DNA of 64,000 nucleotides from assembly GCA_001312405.1 (NCBI GenBank), contig BBDR01000003.1, positions 62,001 through 126,000 of the forward strand, in the 5' to 3' direction. The notes beneath the pieces are model-generated. The model ran no database searches, had not been told where the DNA came from, and worked only from the letters and a program-made list of their open reading frames with translations. A program made the translations under genes and the position numbers. Shown here in pieces: positions 16,671 to 26,608 of the stretch (positions within the stretch are counted from its first letter, which is position 1; the number at the start of each line of letters is the position of its first letter). The DNA is from Clostridium sp. NkU-1. GTDB taxonomy: Bacteria > Bacillota_A > Clostridia > Lachnospirales > Lachnospiraceae.

Positions 16671-18400
16671 ATGATTAAGCTGCTGCGCCGTGTACTCAAA
16701 ATGTCCGGCAACCTAAAGCCACGCATTCTTTGGGGCTTTGCCTTCGGGTTTATGGACGGCATTTTTAACATATTCCCATTGATCGCAATCTTTTACGCTG
16801 TCAACAGCAGCATATCCGGCAGGGAGGTCGCAGTCACCACCGGCATACTTTTGATTGGGCTCATGGGACGGATACTGTTTCATTATTTGTTATCCAGATT
16901 TCAATCCTCCGCAGGATTTGAAATGGTTGCGGAAAACCGCCTGAAAATTGGAAACCTGTTGAGGCAGGCACCTATGTCGTTTTTTTGATACACACAAGCA
17001 AGGTGATTTAACTGCCTGTGTGACCACTGATTTGGGTTTTATCGAGATGTATGTTATGTTTATTCTGGATAAGGTTATAAACGGGTTTTTGATGACTGCT
17101 ATAACAGCGGTGTTTCTGTTTGCTTTTGACTGGCGGATAGGACTTGCAGCTGTTGTGGTATTATTACCGTCGGTCATTGTTTTTGCTGTGCTTCAGAAAA
17201 AGGGGAAAGAGCTGGGGCCTCTTCGTCAGAACACCCAGGCGGAGCTGGGTGCGGCTGTGATTGAATATGCACAGGGAATCATGACGGCGAAAGCATATGG
17301 CATGAAAAGCCGACAGGCAAAGCGCATTTCTGACGCGTTTCATAACAGCAACGTACATTCCTTTCAGGTGGAGCGCGGGTTTGTAAAGTGGGTGTCAATT
17401 TTCCAGGTGAATGTAAAGTTGGCAGGATGTGTGATTGTCCTTGTTTCATCCCTGGCAGCACTTTCCGGCATTCTTGAATCATCCGCCTATCTGATGCTTC
17501 TGGTTGCCTCCTTAACAATGTTTGCAGGGCTTGAACAGTGTGCTTCCCAAACACCTATGCTGCGCATAATGGAGGCTTCTCTGGATCGTGTGGAGGAAAT
17601 TACCAATGCTGGATTAGAAGGAAAACCTAAAAAAACGGCTGGTGCCATACCTGATCGCTTTGATATCACCTTTGATCATGTAACGTTCGGCTATGGAAAA
17701 GAACCGGTTTTGAAGGATTTGTCGTTCCATGTGCCGGAGCATACATCTGTGGCACTTGTCGGCCCCTCCGGCAGCGGAAAAAGCACCATTACAAAGCTAA
17801 TTCCCCGTTTCTATGATGTCTCACAGGGAAAGATTCAAATTGGAGGTATAGACATACGGGATATGCCCCTGGATCAAATCCTTTCCTATGTCAGTATGGT
17901 ATTTCAGAAGGTATATCTGTTTGGAGATACGATAGCCAACAATATTCGTTTTGGCAAGCAGGACGCTTCCATGGAGGAACTGATTGAGGCGGCAAAAAAA
18001 GGCCTGTTGCTATGATTTTATTATGGAAATGGAGAATGGCTTTGACACAGTAATTGGAGAAGGAGGAAATACACTTTCCGGCGGACAGAAGCAGAGAATA
18101 TCTATTGCAAGAGCCATCCTAAAGGATGCTCCAATTATCCTGTTGGATGAAGCGACCTCCAGCATAGACCCAGAAAACGAAGCCTTGATACAACAGGCAA
18201 TCAATCATTTGATTAAAGATAAAACACTCGTCATTATAGCACACAACTTGTCCGCTGTTCAAACTGCGGATCAAATTCTCGTTCTTAATCATGGCCAGCT
18301 TGCAGAGTCAGGAAAGCACGATACACTTCGCCTTAAGCACGGTCTTTATAAAGACCTGTGGGATATCAGTCAGGAGGTCATCCTGTGGCAGACTAAGTAG
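16671..18400 (+). CDS. ABC half-transporter, YbtQ/IrtB-like (frameshifted)
   Basis: Starts MIKLLRRVLKMSG at ATG 16671 with GGGGGAA upstream. T7 near 16985 and A7 near 17994 each carry one extra base; the restored protein is about 576 residues. The membrane domain is followed by Walker A GPSGSGKST, a Q-loop region VSMVFQKVYLF, signature LSGGQKQRISIARAIL and Walker B IILLDEATSSID, with H-loop in IIAHNLSAVQ. It is the partner of the preceding half-transporter and the last gene of the siderophore operon, ahead of a terminator at 18486. Siderophore import is inferred from context. Confidence 0.78.
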
Positions 18401-18485
18401 GTTATTCGGGTTTAACCAGGGTATATCATGAATCGGAGGCTGGTGGTTGCCGGAAAGAAAAAAACTTCGTAAATTTTAGTATAAA

Positions 18486-18524
18486 AAACTAGCTTACAAT
18501 AAACATGATAAGCTAGTTTTTCTC
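18486..18524 (+). terminator. Terminator of the siderophore operon
   Basis: AAAACTAGCTTA and TAAGCTAGTTTT form a 12-bp stem around a 12-nt loop, with T residues following. It is nearly symmetrical and can also serve the minus-strand remnant. Confidence 0.75.
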
Positions 18525-18538
18525 ATTATTTCATCTGT

Positions 18539-18730
18539 TTATCTTGGCAGATTACTTAAAAAGCTTGCATAATCCATATACCAGTTTTTAACATTACCAA
18601 ATGTACCTACTATGTCCATATGATCTGTATTAATAATTCCATGCATTCCATTCCATTGCCCTATTTTAATTCCACCATTGAATTGTACAATAACATCATT
18701 GGAACCTGGCTTAGGCCCATTTTGCTTTTT
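18539..18730 (-). pseudogene. C-terminal remnant of a secreted lipase/esterase
   Basis: About 63 codons are open on the minus strand, ending at TAA 18539-18541. The reading contains NDVIVQFNGGIKIGQW, INTDHMDIVGTFG and WYMDYASFLSNLPR. The DHMDIVG block with its His matches the catalytic-histidine end of triacylglycerol lipase-type alpha/beta hydrolases. The upstream part carrying the Ser nucleophile is absent; stops occur in all frames before it. The remainder of 18401-18783 has no other coding signal. A deletion relic is the simplest reading. Confidence 0.5.
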
Positions 18731-18783
18731 TTAATCCCCATATCATGCAGATGCCTGTGTCTATCATGTAAGCGTTGGGAGGA

Positions 18784-19609
18784 TTATGGTTCACCCTCAA
18801 TTTCAACCAATATTAACGTAACATAATCATCTCTGTCTTTTGTACCTATCTCAAATATAAGATATTCCTCATAAGCATTTTTCCCCAGTTTTATCTGATG
18901 ATCCTTTGCGTACTGCATAATCTTTGTATACATTTCACTGATATTACGATAGCTTCCCTTGTAATAAACCTGGAGATACCAGCCTTCTTTCCGCACCAGG
19001 GTATTATTTTTTTTATCAGCATTATTCGTTTTAGTATACAAATAGGAAAAGCTGTCGAATCTTTTATCACGGATATTATCAATGGTAAGCGATGCTCCCA
19101 GAAAATCGATGGTACTTGCATTGCTGTTATTTCGAAATGCGATCAGCTCTGTTAAAAAGGTTGGGTAAGAATTGTCATTATCCATTAAGGCACTGCAAAG
19201 AGCTTTCATACTTTTATGATAAGCCGGCTCTATGATATTGTATTTTACAGATAAAGCATGTTCTGTTAAATCCTTAAGAGACTCTATCTCGCGTTTCGTG
19301 TTTTTTTAACTTTTTAATTTCCTTAGTCACTTCATTTGATTTTTGTTCCAGTAAATCAATTAATTTTTCAGGGTTTCTTTCATCCATATACTTTTTAATT
19401 TCTTTTAGTGGCATTCCCAGCCCTTTTAACGCAGAAATAATAGAAAAGGTATCGAATTGGCGGAAGGAGTAATAACGGTAACCATTTTCTTTTGTGATCT
19501 CAGGCTGAAAAAGCTTTATCTGATCATAATGAAATAAAATATGCTTGGGAATTCCGCAGATTTTTGCAAATTCTCCTGTTGTTAAGTATTCATTTTTATC
19601 TTTAGACAT
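18784..19609 (-). CDS. MerR-family transcriptional activator with BltR/GyrI-like effector domain (frameshifted)
   Basis: Starts [20 protein letters not shown] at 19609. Removing one T from the T7 run at 19301-19307 joins the N-terminal DNA-binding part (residues 8-75: winged helix with [27 protein letters not shown]) to a dimer helix and an effector-binding domain ([40 protein letters not shown]). The architecture matches BmrR/BltR-like regulators, which bind cationic drugs and activate exporters. It is divergent from an ABC exporter whose promoter has the stretched spacer and dyad expected for MerR control. Confidence 0.82.
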
Positions 19610-19742
19610 AAAATTACCCCTGTTCTATGCTGCACCTTAAGAATTTCATGTTTGCAGCCGCAGCATAGACCCAAACTTGATTCGGTTAAAATAATAGAAA
19701 ATATCAAACAATAATGATAATGTATTTATCGGATTTTTTTTC

Positions 19743-19773
19743 TTGACTATAAGACAACCTTATAGTTTATAAT
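19743..19773 (+). promoter_or_regulatory. MerR-type promoter/operator of the ABC exporter
   Basis: TTGACT (-35) and TATAAT (-10) are separated by 19 bp, longer than the usual 17. The spacer region holds ACTATAAG-ACAAC-CTTATAGT, a perfect 8-bp inverted repeat at 19746-19766. This geometry is typical of promoters activated by MerR-family DNA untwisting. Confidence 0.75.
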
Positions 19774-19853
19774 AGTCAAGCAGCCTTTTCCTGTCAAGGA
19801 ATAGGGCTGAAATTATTTATACATTTATTAAGTAAAGCGAAAGGAGTTAAGTT

Positions 19854-21582
19854 ATGAAGTTAATGTTAAAATATCTGAAAAGATATCCCAGATTAATTCT
19901 GTTAAACACCATAGGAATCTTTAGTTTCGTAGCAGTACAGCTTGGAATTCCTACAGTTATGGCATGGATGATTGATAACGGAATAGGCAAAGGCGATATA
20001 GATTATATTAAAAAGATGGGAGGAATCATGCTGATTGTCTGTCTCCTCGGAGGTGCAGGTACCATTTTATTAACTTTCGCTTCTTCAAGAATTTCAACCT
20101 ATATGATTCGTGATATCAGAAATGATGTTTTTGCTCAGTCACAAAAATTCTCCCACACAGAATATAATAAATTTGGTGTATCTTCAATGATTACGCGAAC
20201 AACAAACGATGCATTTCAGTTAATGTTGTTCTCCAATTTATTGTTTCGAACGGCACTTTTGGCGCCCGTAATGATCTTTATCAGTGTTTTTATGACCATC
20301 AAAACCAGCGTTAATCTTTCTATGGTTATCGGAGGAAGCTTCCATTTATAGTAGCGGGTGTTATTATTATTGCCAAAGTGACCAATCCGCTTTCTGAGAA
20401 GCAGCAAAAGGGTATGGACCAGCTGAACCGGATTTCAAGAGAAAGTTTAACAGGGGTCCGGGTGATCAGAGCCTTTCGAAAAAGCGAATATGAAGCAGAA
20501 CGTTTTGCGGAGACCAATGAATACTATGCTTCTAATTCCAAGAAATTATTTAAAATCATGTCATTTACACAGCCGGCCTTTTTCTTCCTATTACACGTTG
20601 CAATGATGGCAGTGTTTTGGATATCAAGTGTTATGATTGATAAAGGTACCTTACAGGTTGGGCAGTTAGTTGCTTTCCTGGAGTATCAGTTCCATGCAAT
20701 GTTCTCTATTATGCTGTTTTCCATGGTATTTGTCATGTATCCGAGAGCGCAGGTATCTGCAAACCGTATTCAGGAATTATTAGATGAGGAACCATTGGTG
20801 GAAAGTCCTTTAAAGGGGATCACAGCTGAAAATAAAGGGATCGTGGAATTTGACCATGTTACGTTTCAGTATCCGGATGGGGAGCTTCCTGTTATAAAGG
20901 ATGTATCCTTTACTGCGAACAAAGGAGAAACTGTTGCGTTTATCGGAAGTACAGGCAGCGGAAAGAGTACATTAATTAATTTGATTCCAAGATTTTATGA
21001 TGTGACAGGCGGTTCGATTAAAATTGATGGTGTGGATATTCGTAATTATGATTTAAAGGCACTCCGTCAAAAAAATTGGTTTTATCCCTCAAAAAGCATT
21101 TCTATTTAAAGGAACCATAGAAGAGAATCTTAAATTCGGCAATCCCAATGCAACTCCGGAAGAAATAGATCATGCAGTTGAAGTGGCACAGGCAAAGGAA
21201 TTTATTGAGAATAAGCCGGATAAATTACAGGAATATATAAGTGAAGGTGCAAAAAAATATTTCTGGCGGTCAAAAACAGCGAATTTCCATTGCAAGAGCA
21301 TTGGTCAGAAGACCTGAAATCTACATTTTTGATGACAGTTTTTCTGCCCTTGACTATAAGACAGATGCAACCTTGCGTGCCGCACTTAAGGAAGAAACAA
21401 AAGAATCCGTTGTATTCATTGTTGCACAAAGAATTAGTACAATCATGAATTCGGACAAAATAATCGTACTAAATGAGGGTGAAGTGGTTGGCATGGGAAC
21501 CCATAAAGAATTATTAAAGTCATGCAATGTGTATTATGAAATTGCAGATTCACAATTAACAAAGGAGGAGCTGGAACGATGA
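19854..21582 (+). CDS. Heterodimeric multidrug ABC exporter, subunit A (frameshifted)
   Basis: Starts MKLMLKYLKRYPRLILLNTI behind AAAGGAG. Breaks near 20340, in A7 near 21067 and in A7 near 21250 are repaired to about 575 residues. A six-helix membrane domain is followed by Walker A GSTGSGKST, signature ISGGQKQRISIARAL and a Walker B reading IYIFDDSFSALD. Asp replaces the usual catalytic Glu, as in the degenerate-site partner of BmrC/BmrD-type exporters. It overlaps subunit B by 4 nt. Regulation by the divergent MerR protein is inferred. Drug export is the likely role; lipid or peptide export is possible. Confidence 0.82.
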
Positions 21583-23334
21583 GAAAATTATATCCGTATA
21601 TTAAACCATACTTAAAATTTTTTGTTGTGGCGATTCTCCTTACCATAGGATACTCAGGCTTCTTGTCAGCGGCCCCAATGGTGGAAGGTTTAATCACAAC
21701 AAGGCTGAAAGATGATATTGTAGATATCGCGAACAAAGTTCCCGGGGCCGCCATCAGCTTTTCCTATATTATTAAAATCTTAAAGATTCTGCTTGCTATT
21801 TATATTGGAAATGTGCTGAGCAACTTTGGTTCCCAATATTTTTTTGACAAATGGCATACAAAATACAATGCGTGATTTAAGAAATGATGTGCAGAAAAAG
21901 ATTTCAAAGCTGCCGGTCAGTTATTTTGATAAACGTACCGTGGGAGATATTCTCAGTATCATCTCCAATGATATCGATACTATGTCAAATGCGCTGCAGC
22001 AGAGCCTGTCAAGGATATTGAGTGCTTTCTTATCCATTATTTTGGCAACAGTACTAATGTTTTATATTAATCCGGTTATGGGTGCTGTTGCAGCTTTACT
22101 GATACCGGGAAGTGCTTTTATTATGAAATTTATTATGAACCGTTCTTCCGCCATGTTTGAAAAACAGCAGGTTGCACTTGGCGACTTAAATGGTTACATT
22201 CAGGAACGATACACCGGGCTGACCGAAATTAAACTGTATGGAAAGCAGGAAGATTCCATAGAACAGTTTAAGGAGATTAATAATAATCTTTGTGAAAACG
22301 GATTTAAGGCACAGTTTATATCCGGGCTGATGTCACCGTTGATTTCGTTCATCACTTATATAGGGATTGTAGCTGTTTGCGTATTAGGAGCCATATTTGC
22401 AATTACTGGCGTCATAACGGTTGGACAGCTTCAGGCATTTATCCGGTATATCTGGCAGTTAAATGAGCCGCTTGAGCAGGTGGCACAATTATCCGCTTCC
22501 ATTCAGTCTGCCATGGCGGCAGGGGGAAGAGTGTTTGAATTTCTCTCTGAAACAGAAGAAGTACCGGAAGCCTCCAATCCCGTAAAAATAGATAACCTGC
22601 AGGGAAATGTTACCTTTGAAGATGTATCTTTTGGTTACAGCAAAGATAAAATGCTTATTGAGCATTTAAATATAAACGTGAAAAGCGGTCAAATGGTAGC
22701 AATTGTGGGCCCCACCGGCGCCGGAAAGACCACGCTTATCAACCTCTTAATGCGTTTTTATGACGTAAATGAAGGGGCGATCAAGGTTGACGGTGTAAAG
22801 ATCAAGGATATGAAACGGGATGATCTTCGTTCGATCTTTGGTATGGTGCTGCAGGATACCTGGTTATTTAACGGAACGATTGCTGATAATATAAAATACG
22901 GGAAAGAGGATGCAACGCAGCAGGAGATTGAAAATGCTGCAAAAACAGCTAATGTAAATCATTTTATCAAAACACAGCCAGATGGCTACAATATGATATT
23001 AAATGAAGAATCTTCAAACGTATCAGTGGGTGAAAAACAGCTTTTAACAATAGCGAGAGCGTTTTTAGCAGACCCGGCCATTTTAATCCTTGATGAGGCC
23101 ACAAGTTCAGTGGATACCAGGCTTGAGTTAATGCTTCAGACAGCTATGAAAAATATCATGAAGGGCAGAACAAGCTTTGTTATTGCCCACCGCCTTTCAA
23201 CCATTCGAAATGCGGATTTAATTCTTGTTATGAATAACGGAACGATTATTGAACAGGGAAACCATGATGAATTAATAGCAAAGAAGGGATTTTATGAAAA
23301 ACTGTATATGAGCCAGTTCCAAAATCAGGCTTAA
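21579..23334 (+). CDS. Heterodimeric multidrug ABC exporter, subunit B (frameshifted)
   Basis: ATG 21579 overlaps the stop of subunit A and has GGAGG ahead. One extra T in T7 near 21840 splits the frame; the restored protein is about 585 residues. Membrane domain, then Walker A GPTGAGKTT, Q-loop VLQDTWLF, a divergent signature SVGEKQLLTIARAFL and a consensus Walker B LILDEATSSVD with the catalytic Glu. H-loop is in FVIAHRLSTIRN. It supplies the hydrolytic Glu missing from subunit A, so the two form an asymmetric dimer. A terminator follows at 23353. Confidence 0.85.
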
Positions 23335-23352
23335 ATAGATTTTTAATTAATT

Positions 23353-23386
23353 AAAGCAGGCTTTCGTTTATGAGAGCCTGCTTTTG
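23353..23386 (+). terminator. Terminator between the ABC exporter and the HAD gene
   Basis: AAAGCAGGCT and AGCCTGCTTT form a 10-bp stem, with T-rich flank on the + side and A-rich flank on the other, so it can serve both converging genes. Confidence 0.7.
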
Positions 23387-23395
23387 CTTTAGGAA

Positions 23396-24058
23396 TCAAT
23401 CCAATTCCATTTTTTTTATTTTTTCCAGAATGTCCAACACTTCCCAAAGCCCGTTTATGGAATAAGCCGCCAGGCTGCGGTCAAAACTAAATCTGTCATC
23501 AATGACGGAGGCAACGGTCATTCCGGCACTATATCCGGCCATGATCCCATAGGTGGAATCCTCCACCACCAGGCATTCCTTTGGCTCACATTTAAGGGTG
23601 TCTGCCGTATGGAGGTAGATTTCCGGATTAGGCTTACTTTCCTTAAATTCCTCGCCGCTTACAACGTAGTCAAAGTCACCTTTCAGCCCGCAGCTGGTAA
23701 GTACATCTTCAATTCCTGCCCTGCTGGTAGAAGATGCCAGGGCCACCAGATAGCCTCTTTGGTGAAGCTCCCTTAAAAGCTCCGGGACTTCTTTTCTTAA
23801 GATGGAGGGGTAGTCCGGACGGCAGTCGGCCCAAAGTCCTGCATATAATTCCTGGAAAGCAGGGGAATCCACATCTTCTCCGATCACACTGCTTACAATC
23901 TCCATCGTCCTTTTGGCGGTGGACCCCACCACGGCAAACAGCGCTTCTCTGCTGATATCAGGGTAGAAAAGCCTCAGCTTTTCATACATATGGTCTAAAT
24001 ATATGATTTCGCTGTCAATCAGGACTCCGTCCATATCAAATATAACTGCTTTTATCAT
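23396..24058 (-). CDS. HAD-superfamily hydrolase, beta-phosphoglucomutase/phosphatase-like
   Basis: A 220-aa protein with HAD motif I DMDGVLIDSE (nucleophile and acid Asp), a helical cap domain (residues ~15-85), motif II in VALASSTSRAGIEDVL, a conserved Lys in GEEFKESKPNPEIYL and motif IV in CLVVEDSTYGIMAGY. Length and motifs match subfamily IA members that act on sugar phosphates such as beta-glucose 1-phosphate. Substrate cannot be decided. It converges with the exporter operon and its upstream gap to the YhgE gene contains TATAAT near 24275 on the minus strand. Confidence 0.8.
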   Translation of the reverse strand: MIKAVIFDMDGVLIDSEIIYLDHMYEKLRLFYPDISREALFAVVGSTAKRTMEIVSSVIGEDVDSPAFQELYAGLWADCRPDYPSILRKEVPELLRELHQRGYLVALASSTSRAGIEDVLTSCGLKGDFDYVVSGEEFKESKPNPEIYLHTADTLKCEPKECLVVEDSTYGIMAGYSAGMTVASVIDDRFSFDRSLAAYSINGLWEVLDILEKIKKMELD

Positions 24059-24442
24059 TGATTAAATTCCTTTCTGCCATACAGGGCTAAGCTCAGCCTT
24101 TGGTCAGCTTACGCCACTAAGTCCGCGTTAAGCCTGATTAATCCAGAAAAAAAGCAACCGTCTTTTTGTATATCTCTACAGTATCTGAAAATATGCAGTT
24201 TTAATACTTGATTTACACTTTGTTTGAGGATACTATATTCGTGTCAGCTGCTTTCTCCGGGTTTAACAATAATTATACTATCAAAAGAAATATATCACAA
24301 TGGCTAACTGGAAACCAGCCTGAATAGTAACCTTTTTTTATTCCTTTTAATAAGATAATGGGAATCAGGCATTGCAATTAACGCTCGAAAATATTATAAT
24401 ACGGAAATGCAATTTCATAGCTGAAATACCAAGGAGGCACAT
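24059..24442 (+). promoter_or_regulatory. Divergent intergenic region with promoter for the YhgE gene
   Basis: No gene is visible in these 384 nt. TTGCAA (24372-24377), a 17-bp spacer and TATAAT (24395-24400) form a good promoter for the gene at 24443, and AAGGAGG lies just before its ATG. On the minus strand TATAATTATTG near 24270 may serve the HAD gene. Confidence 0.6.
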
Positions 24443-26608
24443 ATGGTACATGTTAAAAACATACTTAAAATTTTTGCCGGTGATATAAAACGCATTGCGA
24501 TTAACCCGGTAGCAGTCATTATTGCACTGGGGCTTACGCTGATACCGGCTTTATACGCATGGTTCAATATTGCCGCCAGCTGGGATCCCTATGCAAATAC
24601 AAAGGGACTTAAGGTTGCTGTTGTCAACCTTGACAAGGGGGCTTCCATTGACGATATATTTGACACGGATATTGATGATTCTTCCATTAATATTGGTGAA
24701 ATGATCCTGGATGAACTCAGAAAGAATGAGCAGATAGGCTGGCAGTTCGTCAACAAGGAAGTGGCAATCGATGGAGTGGAATCCGGGAAATATTATGCGG
24801 CTGTCATTGTTCCCGAGGATTTCAGCCAGAAAATATCAAGCGTCCTCACCTCTCACATTGAACGGCCGGTGCTTGAGTACTATGTAAATGAGAAGAAAAA
24901 TGCCATTGCCACAAAGATTACAGGCAAAGGGGTGGAGAGCGTACAGCAGCAGATCAATGAAACCTTTATCAATTCCACTTCAAAGGTAGCTGGGAAGGCC
25001 TTAAATAAATATTCAGACAACTGGAGTGTTGACAAGGAAACAGACAGGAACGATGCAATCTCCACTCTTACAGATGTAAAAACAGACTTAGACCAGCTGG
25101 TGGAAACCACCACCATGCTTCAGTCCACTCTCCGAACCGTCAACAGTTTAAATGGCGGCATGAAGGGAACTCTCCCTGATGTGAGCAAAATGATCGATTC
25201 AGGCGGACAAACGGCCGAAAGTGCAAAAACCCTGATCGATTCTTCCAGAGGGTTCTCTGATACAATGACAGGAGGAATTAAAGATACCCTGGATAATATC
25301 AGTCAGGTAGAGGAATCGGTGTATGAATCCTTCCAGGTGATCGGCAAGCTGTCGGATACCTCCGCTGACGGGGCTTTGGATGCATTAAAAGCCACGGAAA
25401 AGCTGGTTGAAGGAAGCATCAGCCAGTGCAACAGCGTAAATAAGGTCTTAGGGGAAATTAACCAGAAGCTTCCCATCCCTCTGAAAGACATAACAACTCT
25501 TCAGCAGAAGCTTACCGATACCGTTAAGCAGCAGCAGGATCTGGTCAGGAAGCTGCAGGCTGCACAGCAGACGATAAAGCAGACGAAAAGGCTGCCGGAT
25601 AACATGGAAAAGGATATTGGAGATTCTCTTGATGGGGTTTCTAATTCCATATCAGACGTTCTTAACTTTTATACCGGTAAGGTGGAAATTCCCTTAAAGG
25701 ACAGCCTTGATAAGACCTATGATGCCCTGGGCACTACTGCAGGGGCTTTAGACAGCATTGGGAGCATGGTGGGGCAGATTGATACCACCCTTGACAGCGT
25801 AACCGCCTCATCCCAGAGCCTGATCGAAGCTTTGGACAGCGCCGTCAGCCTGATGAACAGGAGCCAGGAACGGGTGGATGATATGATCGACAGTGTAAAT
25901 AAGCTGGCGGATAATGAGAAGCTGAATAAGATCATGGACATTATGAAGAATGATCCGGATCAGCTCAGTGATTTTATGAAGATGCCTACGGATATGGTTA
26001 CCAACAAGATTTATCCTGTAGAAACTTACGGTTCTGCCATGGCTCCGTTTTATACCATTCTGGCCATCTGGGTGGGAGGACTCATTTTGGTGGCTCTGGT
26101 AAAAACCAAGGTGGAAGAGAACAGATCCATAGGGCTTAAGCTGTATGAAACCTATTTTGGAAGGTATCTTACCTTCATGCTGTTTGGAATCGCCCAGGCG
26201 CTTGTGGTGGCTTTGGGAGATTTGTATATGTTAAAGATCCAGTGCCTTTATCCGGGAAAATTTGTGCTGGCAGCTGTGGCAGCCAGTATTATATTCACCA
26301 ATATCACTTATTCCATGACGGTTTCCTTTGGGGACGTGGGCAAAGCGATCGTAGTAGTCTTTATGGTCATTCAGGTGGCAGGCTCCGGCGGCACGTTTCC
26401 CATACAGGTAACTCCCCGGTTTTTCCAGATGGTATACCCATTGCTTCCATTTACTCATCTCATCAATGCAATGAGAGAGTGTGTGGGAGGTACTTATGGG
26501 AATGATTATTGGAAAGACATACGAAATGTGCTGGTCTATATTCCTATATCACTGTTGGTTGGAATCGTATTGCGGAAGAAGGTGTTAAAACTGAATGAAT
26601 TTTTTTGA
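24443..26608 (+). CDS. YhgE/Pip domain membrane protein (ABC-2-type fold)
   Basis: A 721-aa protein. One N-terminal membrane segment (VAVIIALGLTLIPALYAWF) is followed by NIAASWDPYANTKGLKVAVV, the YhgE/Pip signature. A long extracytoplasmic helical region (residues ~150-510) is rich in heptad-like Leu/Val with many Ser/Asp. Five to six C-terminal membrane helices follow (ILAIWVGGLILVALV, YLTFMLFGIAQALVVALGDL). Family members include the lactococcal phage infection protein, B. subtilis YueB (SPP1 receptor) and type VII secretion relatives. A role in envelope transport, with possible use as a phage receptor, follows from the family. It overlaps the next gene by 4 nt. Confidence 0.85.
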   Translation: MVHVKNILKIFAGDIKRIAINPVAVIIALGLTLIPALYAWFNIAASWDPYANTKGLKVAVVNLDKGASIDDIFDTDIDDSSINIGEMILDELRKNEQIGWQFVNKEVAIDGVESGKYYAAVIVPEDFSQKISSVLTSHIERPVLEYYVNEKKNAIATKITGKGVESVQQQINETFINSTSKVAGKALNKYSDNWSVDKETDRNDAISTLTDVKTDLDQLVETTTMLQSTLRTVNSLNGGMKGTLPDVSKMIDSGGQTAESAKTLIDSSRGFSDTMTGGIKDTLDNISQVEESVYESFQVIGKLSDTSADGALDALKATEKLVEGSISQCNSVNKVLGEINQKLPIPLKDITTLQQKLTDTVKQQQDLVRKLQAAQQTIKQTKRLPDNMEKDIGDSLDGVSNSISDVLNFYTGKVEIPLKDSLDKTYDALGTTAGALDSIGSMVGQIDTTLDSVTASSQSLIEALDSAVSLMNRSQERVDDMIDSVNKLADNEKLNKIMDIMKNDPDQLSDFMKMPTDMVTNKIYPVETYGSAMAPFYTILAIWVGGLILVALVKTKVEENRSIGLKLYETYFGRYLTFMLFGIAQALVVALGDLYMLKIQCLYPGKFVLAAVAASIIFTNITYSMTVSFGDVGKAIVVVFMVIQVAGSGGTFPIQVTPRFFQMVYPLLPFTHLINAMRECVGGTYGNDYWKDIRNVLVYIPISLLVGIVLRKKVLKLNEFF

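Noticed and set aside
16428..16988. A fused protein joining the first ABC half-transporter to the start of the second
   Set aside because: The joined reading depends on the frame after an indel. A good ATG with upstream GGGGG at 16671 and the normal family lengths of about 580 residues favour two proteins.
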